The notes under the pieces: generated by a model
Seen by the model: the letters and a program-made list of their open reading frames with translations, nothing else
Database searches by the model: none
What the model was told of the DNA's origin: nothing
Shown here: positions 45,358 through 55,657 of the stretch, one piece after another
Layout of the letters: every line of letters starts with the position of its first letter
Numbering within the stretch: position 1 is the stretch's first letter
Source of the DNA: CAWJMN01 sp963844055
GTDB lineage: Bacteria > Planctomycetota > Planctomycetia > Pirellulales > Pirellulaceae
Assembly: GCA_963844055.1 (NCBI GenBank)
Contig: CAWJMN010000001.1
Location: 3,162,001-3,226,000, forward strand
Direction of reading: 5' to 3'
DNA length: 64,000 nt
Made by a program: the position numbers and the translations under genes

Positions 45358-47165
45358 TTTTATCCCAACCCTCTTCCTTTTGCTGGATAGCCGTAGGAGT
45401 TCTAATCCTGGCTGGCTGCAAAGGGTCCATGCGCTCGGTAGGTGATCTTCCGATCCCGGCGGGCAACGCTGCGCAACGCTCAGAAGCCGACAAGCCAAGC
45501 GCTCAGGCTCAGAGCAAGCAACAACCTCGCCAACCGGTTGATCTCGCCAGTGCTACCCAAGTAGAGGCCGAGGAACTTGCGCCGCCACAGCCCAAACCAC
45601 CGAACGATGAACCGCTGCGTTTGGATATTCCCCCCGTGGTTACCGGGGAACTCGCCAAGGAAGATCCTTCCGTTGGCGATGGCAGCACTCCCGCTTTTCC
45701 TCCGGTACAGTTTGATGCATCTCTTCCTCCCAGCCTATGGGATCGGCGGCCTCCCAGTGAAAAGGGAAAGCCGCTGCCACCTCCCTTGCAACTAACGCAA
45801 GTGACCGAGTCGATCTATTATTCCTTTCCAGCACTACAGGCAGCTTACCTGGAGATGGACATCGCGGCCGGCCGACAAGTCTCTGCCTGGGGTGAGTTCG
45901 ATTTAAAGGTCAAGGCGGATAGCATCTCGCAGCCGCTCGGCTATTACAAAAACTTTCGCAACTCGCTCAAACTGGAGCAGGGGCTCTGGCAAGGTGGTGC
46001 GGCCTACGGCCAGTATCGCATTGGCGATGGCAACTTTCCCACCTGGTACGGCGAAAGAGAGACCAATGAAGGGGGCGAATTCAAACTCGGATTTGCGCAG
46101 CCCCTTCTTCGCGACCGCAACATCGATCAACGACGCGCGGACATCATGCAGGCAACGCTGCGTCAACAACAGGTTGAGCCTGCGGTGCGTGGACAACTGC
46201 TGGAGTTTGTCAATGCGGGCGCTGATGCCTATTGGTCTTGGGTAGCGGCCGGCCAAATCTACGAGACCACTCGCGATCTACTTCGCATCACGATTGAACG
46301 CAACAAGATCTACGAGACGCGGGTCAAACTAGAAGACCTGCCGCAACTGGAACTCGTTCAAAACGAACGGCTTATCGCATCGCGTGAAGCAAAGCTGATC
46401 GAAGCCCAGCGAAAACTGCAACAATCGGCGATCAAGTTGTCGCTATTCCTGCGCGATGAAAATGGCGATCCATTCCTGCCACCTCCGTCACAACTTCCCA
46501 AGAACTTTCCGCCCCCAGTAAAACCATCGCTGGCACGAGTCGAAAGTGATATCGCGGCCGCTTATGCCGCACGCCCAGAACTACAAGAGCTAAACCTGAT
46601 TCGGTCCCAAGTCGACATTGACCTGGCAAGCGGTCAGAACTTGACCATGCCGTCACTCAACGCCACGGTGGAAGCGAGCAAGGATGTTGGCCAACCTTCC
46701 AGCAGCAAGGGAGACAAGACGCCGTTTGAAATGGAAGCGGGGCTGTTTTTTGAAGTTCCCGTGCAGCGACGAAAAGGGCTAGGCAAAATCCAAGAAGCGC
46801 AGGGAAAGCTGGGGCAGCTTGCCGCCAAACGACGGTTTGTTGAAAACAAGATCATGCTGCAAGTGCAGGATGCGATGTCCGCCCTTTCTGCATCTTTTGA
46901 TCGGTGGCAGCGTGCCCAAGAGGGCGTGCAACTTGCGAAACAGCTAGAAGCGGCAGAGCGGGCTCGGTTCGCCAGACAAGACACCGACCTCTTACGCGTT
47001 GCCTTGCAAGAGACCGCCGCCCTGGAAGCCCAACTGCTAGAGATTGATGCCCTTGCTGACTATTTCAAAGCAGCGGCCGCTTATCGCGCCGCACTCGGAA
47101 CCGATCCGTTTGAAGCCGACACCGACTTTTCCAAAATTCGCGAAGCGATGGAAGAAGTCCGTTAA
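45354..47165 (+). CDS. TolC-family outer-membrane factor (lipoprotein)
   Basis: The 603-residue protein begins with a lipobox LILAGC (Cys about 22), then a ~100-residue proline-rich region. The OEP (TolC-like) helical domain (about 145-600) follows, with long amphipathic helices and repeated coiled-coil heptads. The ATG overlaps the HlyD stop codon by 4 bases (ATGA), so translation is coupled. It should form the outer-membrane exit duct for the ABC/HlyD exporter. The length is longer than classical TolC owing to the N-terminal extension. Confidence 0.85.
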   Translation: MILSQPSSFCWIAVGVLILAGCKGSMRSVGDLPIPAGNAAQRSEADKPSAQAQSKQQPRQPVDLASATQVEAEELAPPQPKPPNDEPLRLDIPPVVTGELAKEDPSVGDGSTPAFPPVQFDASLPPSLWDRRPPSEKGKPLPPPLQLTQVTESIYYSFPALQAAYLEMDIAAGRQVSAWGEFDLKVKADSISQPLGYYKNFRNSLKLEQGLWQGGAAYGQYRIGDGNFPTWYGERETNEGGEFKLGFAQPLLRDRNIDQRRADIMQATLRQQQVEPAVRGQLLEFVNAGADAYWSWVAAGQIYETTRDLLRITIERNKIYETRVKLEDLPQLELVQNERLIASREAKLIEAQRKLQQSAIKLSLFLRDENGDPFLPPPSQLPKNFPPPVKPSLARVESDIAAAYAARPELQELNLIRSQVDIDLASGQNLTMPSLNATVEASKDVGQPSSSKGDKTPFEMEAGLFFEVPVQRRKGLGKIQEAQGKLGQLAAKRRFVENKIMLQVQDAMSALSASFDRWQRAQEGVQLAKQLEAAERARFARQDTDLLRVALQETAALEAQLLEIDALADYFKAAAAYRAALGTDPFEADTDFSKIREAMEEVR

Positions 47166-47224
47166 TAATATCGGCATCTGCCGCAATCGCCACCGTGCCT
47201 TTCATGCAGGTGGCATTCATCAGA

Positions 47225-48833
47225 CTAGTAAACGTCCTTCTGGTAGCGACGGCTCTTTACTAGCTGAGTGACGTAGGCCTTGGCCTCTTCGGGCGACTTG
47301 TTTCCATACTTGGCAACGATTTGCTGCAAGGCAAAATCCACATCATGCGCCATGCGTTTAGCATCGCCGCAGACGTAGAAGTGAGCTCCTTCTTGCAACC
47401 AATTCCAAACCTCTTGGCCGTGCTCTAGCATCCGATGCTGTACATAGACCTTCTCTGCCCGATCTCGGGAAAACGCAACGTCCAGTTTGGTAAGGACGCC
47501 CGCTGCCTGCAATTGCTCCAGTTCCTCACGATAGAGAAAGTCGAAAGCGCGATACTGATTTCCAAAGAAGAGCCAATTCTTGCCGGGCGCACGGGTTGCA
47601 GCCCGATCTTCTAAGAAAGACCGAAACGGCGCGATGCCAGTTCCAGGGCCCACCATAATGACCGGCGTCGCTTGATTTTCTGGCAACCGAAACTTCGACG
47701 GCTGCACAAACACTCGCACCGCATCCCCCGGGCTGGAGCGAACGCCCAGGAAGTGGGAGGCCAAGCCATTTCGCCAGCGACCGAGGCTTTCAAATCGAAC
47801 CACGCTGATGGTCAAGTGCACTTCATGGGGGTGCGCCTTTTGCGAAGACGAGATCGAGTAAAGCCGTGGCTGCAACTTGGGCAAAGCTGCGGCAAATTGT
47901 TCCAGTGTTGGACGGGCCGATGGGAAACGGGTCAAAATCTCGGCCACATCCGCCGTAGCAAGCTCGTGCGAATCCTCTTGATGGATTCGGGTAAGTTCAT
48001 GGGCTTCGGCTGGGTTGGTCGCGCAGCTGGCCAGCATTTCCAGCAGTGAGCTACGCACACGTGTCAGGGTTACCTCGGCCGTCAAATATTCTCGCAGGGG
48101 CTTTTCGCCCACGCCAGTCAAGGGAACCAGCTCGTCACCGCTGCACGACAATGCCGCCAAGACCTCGTCCACCAGTTCGGGCTCATTGAGGGGTAAGATC
48201 CCTAAACTGTCCCCCGGTTCATACGTGATGCCCGACTCATTCAAATCGATCACAATATGGCGGGTATCTTTAGGCGCCTCGGCACTCGTAAGTCGAATGC
48301 TCTCTTTCAGCGCGGCATAGTAAGGGTTACTACGACTGTATTTAACGGCAAGCGAATTCACCGAATTGACCTTTGACGCAACAGCATGTCCATTGACGGG
48401 CTTTGCGGTTTTGGTGCCAGACGACGAAGCCGTGATTTGCTTGAGAGCCTTGTGAGTGTCGCCTCCTCCTGGTGAACAGCGAGAAAGATCCACCTCTTCT
48501 CCTCGAGCAATCGCCTCCGAATAGGTCTGGCACAAATAGCCGCACGCACCACAGTTTAGCTGAGCCATCGCCGCCATCAAGCGATGTTCCAAAGGGCGCC
48601 CTTGTGCTCAGCTGCAAACGCTCGGGCAGCGGCAGCGACGGATCATGCCAAGGAAAATCTTCTTCCACTTCGCTTGGCGAATTCTGCGGCATCTCCAAGA
48701 CGGCCGTCGTACTGGCGACCAGTTCGCGACCGCTGCCGGACGATTGATTTAATAGCCCCGCGAAAAAGCCATTCAGCCAAGCTCTTTGCTTGGGATCAAA
48801 CGGAGCAGAATCCGGAATTACAGGAATCGACAT
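47225..48833 (-). pseudogene. FeS-FAD/NAD(P)H reductase, frameshifted; electron donor for nitrite reductase
   Basis: The protein has an N-terminal ~90-residue extension, then a single 4Fe-4S site of the PF04060 type (LNCGACGYLCQTYSEAIARGEEVDLSRCSPGG, shown here in two parts: CGACGYLC and DLSRCSPGG). A CysJ/P450-reductase-type FAD domain (PRLYSISSS) and an NAD(P)H domain (GPGTGIAPFRSF, YVCGDAKRMAHDV) follow. It has no flavodoxin (FMN) domain. Start ATG 48833. The N-terminal frame changes at 48590-48612; removing one C in CCC (48599-48601) gives LSTRRPLEHRLMAAMAQL. Twenty-two bases after nirA on the same strand, it probably passes electrons from NAD(P)H through FAD and the FeS site to NirA. Confidence 0.85.
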
Positions 48834-48855
48834 TGCAATGATCTCCCAGTCAGAT

Positions 48856-50677
48856 TCACGCAGCGGCCAGCATGCCACGCGTCAAAGAAAGCAGGTCCGA
48901 AGTGCTCTTCCGATGCAAAAACTCACGAAACGTTTCCGCCGTAGACTCCCGTTGGTTCAGATACCCCATCAGCAGTTGCTCCAGCAGCGGAGGGATTTCT
49001 TCAAAGGGAAGATTTCTCAAAAACTCGCGGCCGATCTCCCGGTTGTCGCCATAGCCACCTCCGAGGAAAAGGTGATAGCCTTCGACCATCTCTTCCCCCA
49101 CCGTGACCTTCGTAGCAAGTAGCCCTACATCACCGATATAGTGCTGCGCACGAATGATGGCACCCGGTCAAATGGATGTTGATTGGCGTATCCAGCGGAA
49201 CGCGGGACTCCAAATATTCCGAGATCGCCAAAGCATGCTTCTTTGTGTTGGAGGCGGCAAACTTACAACCACCATTCCCGGTGCAGGCAACTAGGCCGCT
49301 CCGTATCGGACTAGCAGACCAATGCAGCCCGAGCGTTACCAGTTGATCTTTTACCGCTGGTAGATCAGCAGTCGGAACATCTGCAATCAATAAGTTTTGC
49401 CAAACCGTTAGCCGAATGCTGCCACTTCCATAGCGTGAGGCAATTCGCGACACACCACGCATTTGTTCGGCGGTCATCCGCCCGACGGGCAGAACGACCC
49501 CCACATAGTTCAAGTCCATTTGACGCTGGGGATGCACGCCAATATGGCCGGCCGGCTGAACTGGCCCACGTGGCACACATTCTTCCATCGCGATCTTTCG
49601 CAAGGGGAAGCTCAAATGCTTTTGAACTTCGGCCAAATAGCCATCCAGCCCCAGTCGATCTAGCACGTACTTCATCCGTGCCTTTTTTCGATCGGTACGG
49701 TCCCCCTGATCGAGAAACACACGCACAATCGCAGCGGCCACCGGAACACATTCCTCTTGCTTCAGCAGGATTCCACAATCGCGAGCAAAATCTTTATGCC
49801 CCGTGATGCCCCCTAGTTCCAAGCGAAAATAGATTCCCGCAGGAACCGACTTTCCTTCTTCTACACGCACCGCCATAAAGCCAACATCATTCGTATCCGC
49901 CAAAGCGCTGATGGTTCCGCCGCCGTCAAAGGCAATGTTAAACTTCCGAGGCAGGCCATACATCTCTGGATGTTGCAAGATGTAGTGGTGCATCGCCTGC
50001 GTCAGCGGGCGAGTATCCACCAGCTCTTGCGTGTCGATGCCAGCCGTGGGTGTACCCGTGACGTTGCGAATGTTATCTGCCCCGGCACCACGCGTGACGA
50101 TCCCCAGATCCAGCAGAGACATTAAAACGGCCGTGGTATTTTGCGGCTTGATTTCGCGTAATTGAAAGTTAGCCCGCGTGGTTACATCGGCATAGCCACC
50201 CGCCAGGTTCTCCGCCACATCGGCAAGTCCCGCCAACTGACCGGCGCTGATCAGCCCACCATGAAACCGCAAACGACACATAAATGCATCTTGTGCCGGC
50301 GCTACATGGAACAAACCATGGTACTTGTAAAGGAACAGGTCTGTCCCTTTGGGAAACACAGCGGCAGCTGCGTTTGCCTGCATCTCATCCCACATTTGAA
50401 ACGGGTCTTTCGTCCGTTTGGCTTGCTCTTCGGCCGTCAGCTTTTTCCCCTCGGCCAGAAAACGTTCTTGTGCCTTCGTATGCAACCTGCGTGCATCAGC
50501 AGGCCCTTGTTCCGCTTGAGCGGCCAAACTTCCCGATACCGGCGCTGCGGCCCCCATACTTCCTAGCGTTCCCGCAAAAGTTGGCAGTCCCGCAGCACGT
50601 CGAGCGGTGTCGGCACCTGTGACAAAGCCTTGCAAGTATTGCTTCTGTTCGTCCGTAAACCCTTCGTCAGCAAGCAT
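48856..50677 (-). pseudogene. nirA: Ferredoxin-type (siroheme) nitrite reductase NirA-like, frameshifted near C-terminus
   Basis: The gene encodes a ~606-residue siroheme/4Fe-4S nitrite or sulfite reductase. It has the N-terminal FMCRLRFHGGLISAGQL, the repeated ferredoxin-like halves, and the cluster ligands CTGNGGC (about 454-460) and TGCHHSCA (about 505-512). The frame ends at 49130 directly after this second cysteine pair. The rest (GDVGLLATKVTVGEEMVEGYHLFLGGGYGDNREIG...) continues in another frame to 48856, as if one base were missing near 49146. Context with NasA makes nitrite the likely substrate rather than sulfite. It follows nasA by 2 bases. If truly broken, nitrite reduction would be impaired. 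Confidence 0.87.
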
Positions 50678-50679
50678 GG

Positions 50680-52926
50680 TTACTTACGCTCCTTTCCAGG
50701 AAGACAGACCCGAACCGCACAATCCTTGTAGGAAGGTTGACGCGAGTAGGGATCAAAATGGGGCAAGGTCAAACGGTTGGTCGAGGCATAATGCATGGGA
50801 ATAAAGACTTGTCCTTCTCCCACGGCCGCATTGAAGACGGCCCGCGCCTTGAGTATCCCCCGCCGCGATTGCACCACGACAATCTGCTGCGAAACAATTC
50901 CGGCACGTCGCGCATCGGCAGGGTGTATTTCGACATAGCACTCTTGAGGATAGAGCTTTTTCAAGACGGCCGACTTTCCCGTGCGAGTTTGCGTATGCCA
51001 CTGGGAAACCGTTCCTCGTCCCGTGATCAGAACCAAGGGATAGTCCGCACATGGCGGCTCGGGCATTGGCTCGGGCTTGGTGAACAGGAACTTGGCTTTT
51101 CCATCGGCATGATAGAACTTTCCATCAGCAAACAGGCGACGCTCTTGTTCGGTCGGCGGCGACACGGCAGGGAAAGGCCACTGCGCACCTCCCAAGGCAT
51201 CAATCATTCTGTAATCTTCAATCCCGGTAATGTCGCAAGGCCGTCCGCGAGTGAGCTGCTTGACGATCTGAAATGCGGCTTCCGGTGATGTCCACTTCTG
51301 GAACATCTCGCCACAGCCCCAAGCGTCGGCAATCAGTCGGAAGATTGAAAAATCGGCCAAGGCTCGACCAGGAGCATGCTTTACCTTTTTCAGGACTCCC
51401 AGCCGTCGTTCGGAGTTGATGAAGGTTCCTTCCTTTTCGCCCCAACCTGCGGCCGGCAAGATCAAATGAGCCAGCGCCGCCGTTTCTGTGGTGCGGTACA
51501 TGTCTTGAACGACGAGGAAGTCCAGTTTCTTCAAAGCTTCTTGCACAGAGCCTTGCTGAATCCAAGAGTGGGCCGTATTCGTGGCAATGATCCACAGCCC
51601 TTTGATCTTGCCATGCTGGATCTGTTCCAAGATCTGGTCGTAACAAAGGCTATTTTGCGTGGGAATCTTTTCGACAGGAATATCCAAGATCTGGGCAACC
51701 TCGCTGCGGTCGGCGGCACTTGCAAAGTCTCTTCCTCCTACCAGGCCTGAGGTGTTGCTCATCAGGCGTGAGCCCATGGCATTGCATTGCCCAGTGATCG
51801 AGTTCGCCCCAGTACCTGGACGGCCGATGTTGCCCGTCATCAGTGCCAAATTGATCAGGCTTTGTGCCGTTCGTACCCCTTGGTAACTTTGATTGACCCC
51901 CATCGTCCACCAGAAGGAAGTGCGAGGCGATTCATGAATGGCGGTTGCAAACTCGACGATGGCTTCGCAGGATAAGCCGGTCTCGTCGGCCGTACGCTGT
52001 AGGGAGTATGGACGTACATGATCTGCAAAGTCTGTGAACCCTGTCGTGCTTTGCTCGATAAACTGGGGATCGAGCCAACCTTTCTCAATCAGATACTGAG
52101 CAGTGCCATAAAACAGGGCCAAGTCGGACTTGGGCTTGATGGCCAAATGGTGCGTCCCGGCCATCGCCGTTTCCGTACGGCGGGGATCGATCACGATGAT
52201 CTTAGGATTGCGTCGATTCCGCAGCACACGCTCCCACATGATCGGATGACCCACACAAGGATTGGCCCCCACAAACACCAAACAATCCGACTCTTCAAAG
52301 TCGGCATAGCTGTAGGGAGGAGCATCAAACCCAAACGATTGCTTGTACGCCACCGCTGCTGTTGCCATGCACTGCCGCGTGTTGCTGTCGCCATGCAACC
52401 ATCCCATGCCAAACTTTGTAAGGCACCCCAGTAGCAGCATTTCTTCCGTGGGAATTTGCCCGGTACTCAGGAAGGCTACACTTTCGGGTCCATGTTGCTG
52501 CATGATCTTGCGAAAGCCGTCAACAAACCGTTCCAGCGCTTTAGGCCAAGTGGTGGGAACCATCACGCCTGATTCATGTCGGCGATACGGTACTTTGGCG
52601 CGCTCGTCACTCTCCAAAACCGCAAGCGCTTCCCAGCCCTTCGGGCAAGCCATTCCCAGATTAACGGGGTAGTTCGTCGCTGGCGATAAATTAATCGCTA
52701 CGCCATCGCGCAAGTGAATATTCAGCCCACAACCTGTCGAGCAATAGCCACACACCATGGTCGTGGTTGCTTCCGGAATGAGCTTCGAAGGGACCTTCCC
52801 TAGTCCGAACTTACCCGGCTCTAGCATGAGGTCGCGCGTGAGGGGGCCATCCCACTTGCGCACCAGATCGACCAGAGGCAAGGCAACTGGTAGAGATTCG
52901 GCTTCACCCTTTTCAAGCATGTCCAT
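50680..52926 (-). CDS. nasA: Assimilatory nitrate reductase, molybdopterin subunit
   Basis: The 748-residue protein is a molybdopterin oxidoreductase of the NasA/NarB type. A 4Fe-4S site Cys59, Cys62, Cys66 and Cys94 (VCGYCSTGCG...ACPKGW) opens it, the Mo-ligand Cys sits in DSNTRQCMATAAVAYKQ, and the MGD-binding regions and C-terminal beta-barrel are complete. It has no TAT signal, so it acts in the cytoplasm and reduces nitrate to nitrite. The expected ATG is 52926 with AGGAG 9 bases before; the frame extends 10 codons upstream. It overlaps the end of the ferredoxin-DmsC gene by 14 bases. It lacks a BFD-like C-terminal domain, so an outside electron donor is required. Confidence 0.94.
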   Translation of the reverse strand: MDMLEKGEAESLPVALPLVDLVRKWDGPLTRDLMLEPGKFGLGKVPSKLIPEATTTMVCGYCSTGCGLNIHLRDGVAINLSPATNYPVNLGMACPKGWEALAVLESDERAKVPYRRHESGVMVPTTWPKALERFVDGFRKIMQQHGPESVAFLSTGQIPTEEMLLLGCLTKFGMGWLHGDSNTRQCMATAAVAYKQSFGFDAPPYSYADFEESDCLVFVGANPCVGHPIMWERVLRNRRNPKIIVIDPRRTETAMAGTHHLAIKPKSDLALFYGTAQYLIEKGWLDPQFIEQSTTGFTDFADHVRPYSLQRTADETGLSCEAIVEFATAIHESPRTSFWWTMGVNQSYQGVRTAQSLINLALMTGNIGRPGTGANSITGQCNAMGSRLMSNTSGLVGGRDFASAADRSEVAQILDIPVEKIPTQNSLCYDQILEQIQHGKIKGLWIIATNTAHSWIQQGSVQEALKKLDFLVVQDMYRTTETAALAHLILPAAGWGEKEGTFINSERRLGVLKKVKHAPGRALADFSIFRLIADAWGCGEMFQKWTSPEAAFQIVKQLTRGRPCDITGIEDYRMIDALGGAQWPFPAVSPPTEQERRLFADGKFYHADGKAKFLFTKPEPMPEPPCADYPLVLITGRGTVSQWHTQTRTGKSAVLKKLYPQECYVEIHPADARRAGIVSQQIVVVQSRRGILKARAVFNAAVGEGQVFIPMHYASTNRLTLPHFDPYSRQPSYKDCAVRVCLPGKERK

Positions 52927-54658
52927 GGGAAGGAGCTCCTGGCATACGAGGGGCAATGACAGCCTTGAAAAACAGCAGTCGTTCGATCAACTCACCTGCA
53001 AATAACAGCACGAATGAGATACCAAGCACCAACGGCGGAAGTTCAGCACCGGGCGGTACCTCTACACTTCGCAGTCCTTCCAAAACAACTACCAGAGGAA
53101 GAGCCACTCCTCCGACTAGGCCACACAAGATTCGCACTTGGGCAAGCGTAATCAGCGGCCCCTGCAACAGCTGTACCGACCGGCTCAAGTACCGTGGTCC
53201 CAGGGAATGTTCTTTTCGTGCGGCCCAGAATAGTTCTCGCTCAACCAGTAACTTGGCGATAGCCAAAACCATCACCCCCAGCATCATTGCCGTAATGGGT
53301 TCGGCCGAAACTCCCTCGCTAGAGATCATTCCCGTTACAAGCGAAGCTCCACCAAGCCCCAAGAGGGCCATCGTCAGACAAAACTTGGCAAGCGATCGTC
53401 GCAAATCCCAGTAGGGTCGACGTGTCACTGCATAAAGCTGCGCGGAACAAAACAGCCCCATTAGGCCCACCATTACAGCGGCCCACGGCAAAATTGCCGC
53501 CACCAAACTGGGAACCCAACTACGCCATGGCGAAACGGATGCCGCAGCGCCCACAATGAGACCACCGTAAACCCCAAATGCCACGATCTCTCGGCTAAGC
53601 CAAGAGGTTCGCAGCCCCAACCAGGCATAGATCGAGGCCATTGGTCGCCCCAAGTGCAAGACAGCGGCCCCGCCGCCAAGTGCACTAAAGATGCTGGCCA
53701 GCATGAGCACCAAAAAGGATGCCGACATCGCCCCTACATGAGGCAAATGCAATTCTGGTAGGGCAACGTTCGTCACAGCCAACAGACGCTCCACCAGTAA
53801 CAGCCCCACACTTAATTGGCTAAGCGCTAGCATCACCACCAAAGGTGCATGGGCATGCCCTGGCTCATCTAAACCACGCGAACCACTCACCAGCGTGTGC
53901 AGATCGCCGTTGAGCGTTTCCTTCCGCGAGAAAAACCGGGTCGTAGGGAGAGTAATCTGTGGGCTAGGTGAATCGGGCAGGAACTGCTCGCGCTGGGCTG
54001 CCTCTCGCACCTCCGCGTGGGAGACAATCTCGATTCGAATGGCCTGATTGGGACAGGATTGCACGCAGGCAGGGGCCTCGCCCACTCCCAGCCGCTGACG
54101 ACACATATCGCACTTTCGCACAATCCCTTTCGCAGGGCTGTACTTGGGCACTTCATAAGGGCACATCAAGATGCAGTACTGGCACCCCATGCACTGGTCG
54201 TCCAAGTGCCGCACAATTCCCGTTACAGGGTCTTTGTCGTAGGCCTTCACCGGACAACCCAGCAAACAGCCTGGCTCCACACAGTGATGGCAGGCCGTCG
54301 TGATATTCTGCAAGATCGGAAGTTCCGGTGCCCCACCTGTTAGCAGCCCCACTTCGCGCCAGATCTCTTCTTCTTCCAGTCCATTCAGGCTATGGCAAGC
54401 GGTAACACAGGCCTTGCAACCCGAGCACGCATCCAGATCTACCGCAAAAGCGTACTGCTCCCTTTCACCCGGAAGCGAAAGAGGAATTAGCTCTCGATAG
54501 TAGGCCTCTTGTGCCGGCGTGGCTTCATCTTCGTGCCACTGAGAGAATCGCTCTACCGCCGTCAGGTCCTGTTGATCGCGCAGCAACGACTCCAGCAACG
54601 TTGGCGTTGCCATGGAGCCCTTGGGCTTGGCGGATCGAACTGGATAAACCTGCGACAT
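52913..54658 (-). CDS. Fused four-cluster ferredoxin and DmsC-like membrane quinol module
   Basis: The 581-residue product joins two modules. An N-terminal DmsB/NrfC-like ferredoxin has sixteen cysteines in four groups (about 78-88, 123-135, 156-166, 183-202) for four 4Fe-4S clusters. A C-terminal DmsC/NrfD-like quinol-oxidising membrane part follows (about 270-580, eight or so helices). In dimethyl sulfoxide and related reductases these two are separate subunits that carry electrons from quinol to a molybdenum enzyme. Here they are fused and sit between the nitrate transporter genes and nasA. I infer that NasA takes electrons from the quinone pool through this protein. The operon position and overlap with nasA support this. 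Confidence 0.88.
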   Translation of the reverse strand: MSQVYPVRSAKPKGSMATPTLLESLLRDQQDLTAVERFSQWHEDEATPAQEAYYRELIPLSLPGEREQYAFAVDLDACSGCKACVTACHSLNGLEEEEIWREVGLLTGGAPELPILQNITTACHHCVEPGCLLGCPVKAYDKDPVTGIVRHLDDQCMGCQYCILMCPYEVPKYSPAKGIVRKCDMCRQRLGVGEAPACVQSCPNQAIRIEIVSHAEVREAAQREQFLPDSPSPQITLPTTRFFSRKETLNGDLHTLVSGSRGLDEPGHAHAPLVVMLALSQLSVGLLLVERLLAVTNVALPELHLPHVGAMSASFLVLMLASIFSALGGGAAVLHLGRPMASIYAWLGLRTSWLSREIVAFGVYGGLIVGAAASVSPWRSWVPSLVAAILPWAAVMVGLMGLFCSAQLYAVTRRPYWDLRRSLAKFCLTMALLGLGGASLVTGMISSEGVSAEPITAMMLGVMVLAIAKLLVERELFWAARKEHSLGPRYLSRSVQLLQGPLITLAQVRILCGLVGGVALPLVVVLEGLRSVEVPPGAELPPLVLGISFVLLFAGELIERLLFFKAVIAPRMPGAPSHGHA

Positions 54659-54713
54659 GAAACTTTTGCAATCTACTTCACGGGACGATGCACAATCGAA
54701 AACGCTAACTGAC

Positions 54714-55523
54714 TTAAACAGCAGCCAACTTCACTTCCGTATGCCTGCGATGGTCTTGATCTTCCAAGAAGGAAATCAAGTGCTCGCGCAGGTTGTAATA
54801 CTCAGGATGAGCCAAAACCTCTTCTCGCATACGTGGCCGTGGCAAATCCACATGCAGGACATCACCCACCGTGGCATTCGGGCCATTGGTCATCATCACT
54901 ACTCGGTCCGACATGAACAGTGCTTCATCCACATCGTGGGTAACCATGATCGTTGTCTTGCGATCACGAACGAGAATTTCTAGCAGCACTTCTTGCAGTT
55001 CCATCCGTGTCAGCGAATCAAGCATCCCAAACGGCTCATCCAGAAGCAGCAACTTCGGCGAAATCGCAAAGGCCCGCGCGATGCCGACTCGCTGCTGCAT
55101 TCCCTGCGACAAGTCCTTTGCACGACGATGCATTGAACTACCCAGCCCCACCAGCGACAGATAGTAGGAAACTATCTCCTTCCGTTCGGCCGGAGAAATG
55201 TGGGCAAATACTCGCTCCACGCCAAGCATCACGTTCTCATAGGCGGTCAACCAAGGCAGCAGGCAAGGAGACTGAAACACAACTCCCCGATCAGGACCCG
55301 GGCCATCAATTTCTCGATTGGCCACAACTACCGCGCCCTGACTGATGGACGTCAGTCCTGCCACCATTCCCAGCACGGTACTTTTGCCGCACCCCGAATG
55401 GCCGATCAGCGAGACAAACTCACCTTCCGCTAGGTTGAGGTTGAATTCCTCAACAATCACTGCGGGCCCCTTGGACGTTTGATAGGTCTTTCCGAGGCGA
55501 AACAGTTCGACATAACCTGCCAT
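54714..55523 (-). CDS. nrtD: Nitrate ABC transporter ATP-binding protein (NrtD-like)
   Basis: The 269-residue ATPase has all standard sites: Walker A GHSGCGKST (about 41-49), signature LSQGMQQR (about 137-144), Walker B LLLLDEPFGMLD and an H-loop VTHDVDEA. Nitrate/taurine/sulfonate-type family. It probably forms the catalytically complete half of the transporter ATPase pair, with the gene at 55658-56551. Fifty-five bases upstream of the ferredoxin-DmsC gene, same strand. Confidence 0.9.
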   Translation of the reverse strand: MAGYVELFRLGKTYQTSKGPAVIVEEFNLNLAEGEFVSLIGHSGCGKSTVLGMVAGLTSISQGAVVVANREIDGPGPDRGVVFQSPCLLPWLTAYENVMLGVERVFAHISPAERKEIVSYYLSLVGLGSSMHRRAKDLSQGMQQRVGIARAFAISPKLLLLDEPFGMLDSLTRMELQEVLLEILVRDRKTTIMVTHDVDEALFMSDRVVMMTNGPNATVGDVLHVDLPRPRMREEVLAHPEYYNLREHLISFLEDQDHRRHTEVKLAAV

Positions 55524-55657
55524 GGCAATCGCCTCTTTCCTTCAAAAACCTGTCGTCAAACTCACACACTTATAAGCTCGCTGAGAGTGGGCCATCCCAA
55601 AGGACTACCCCACTCTCAGCGCTCGACCCGCGGCGGAGCGGGTACGCAACTTCGATC

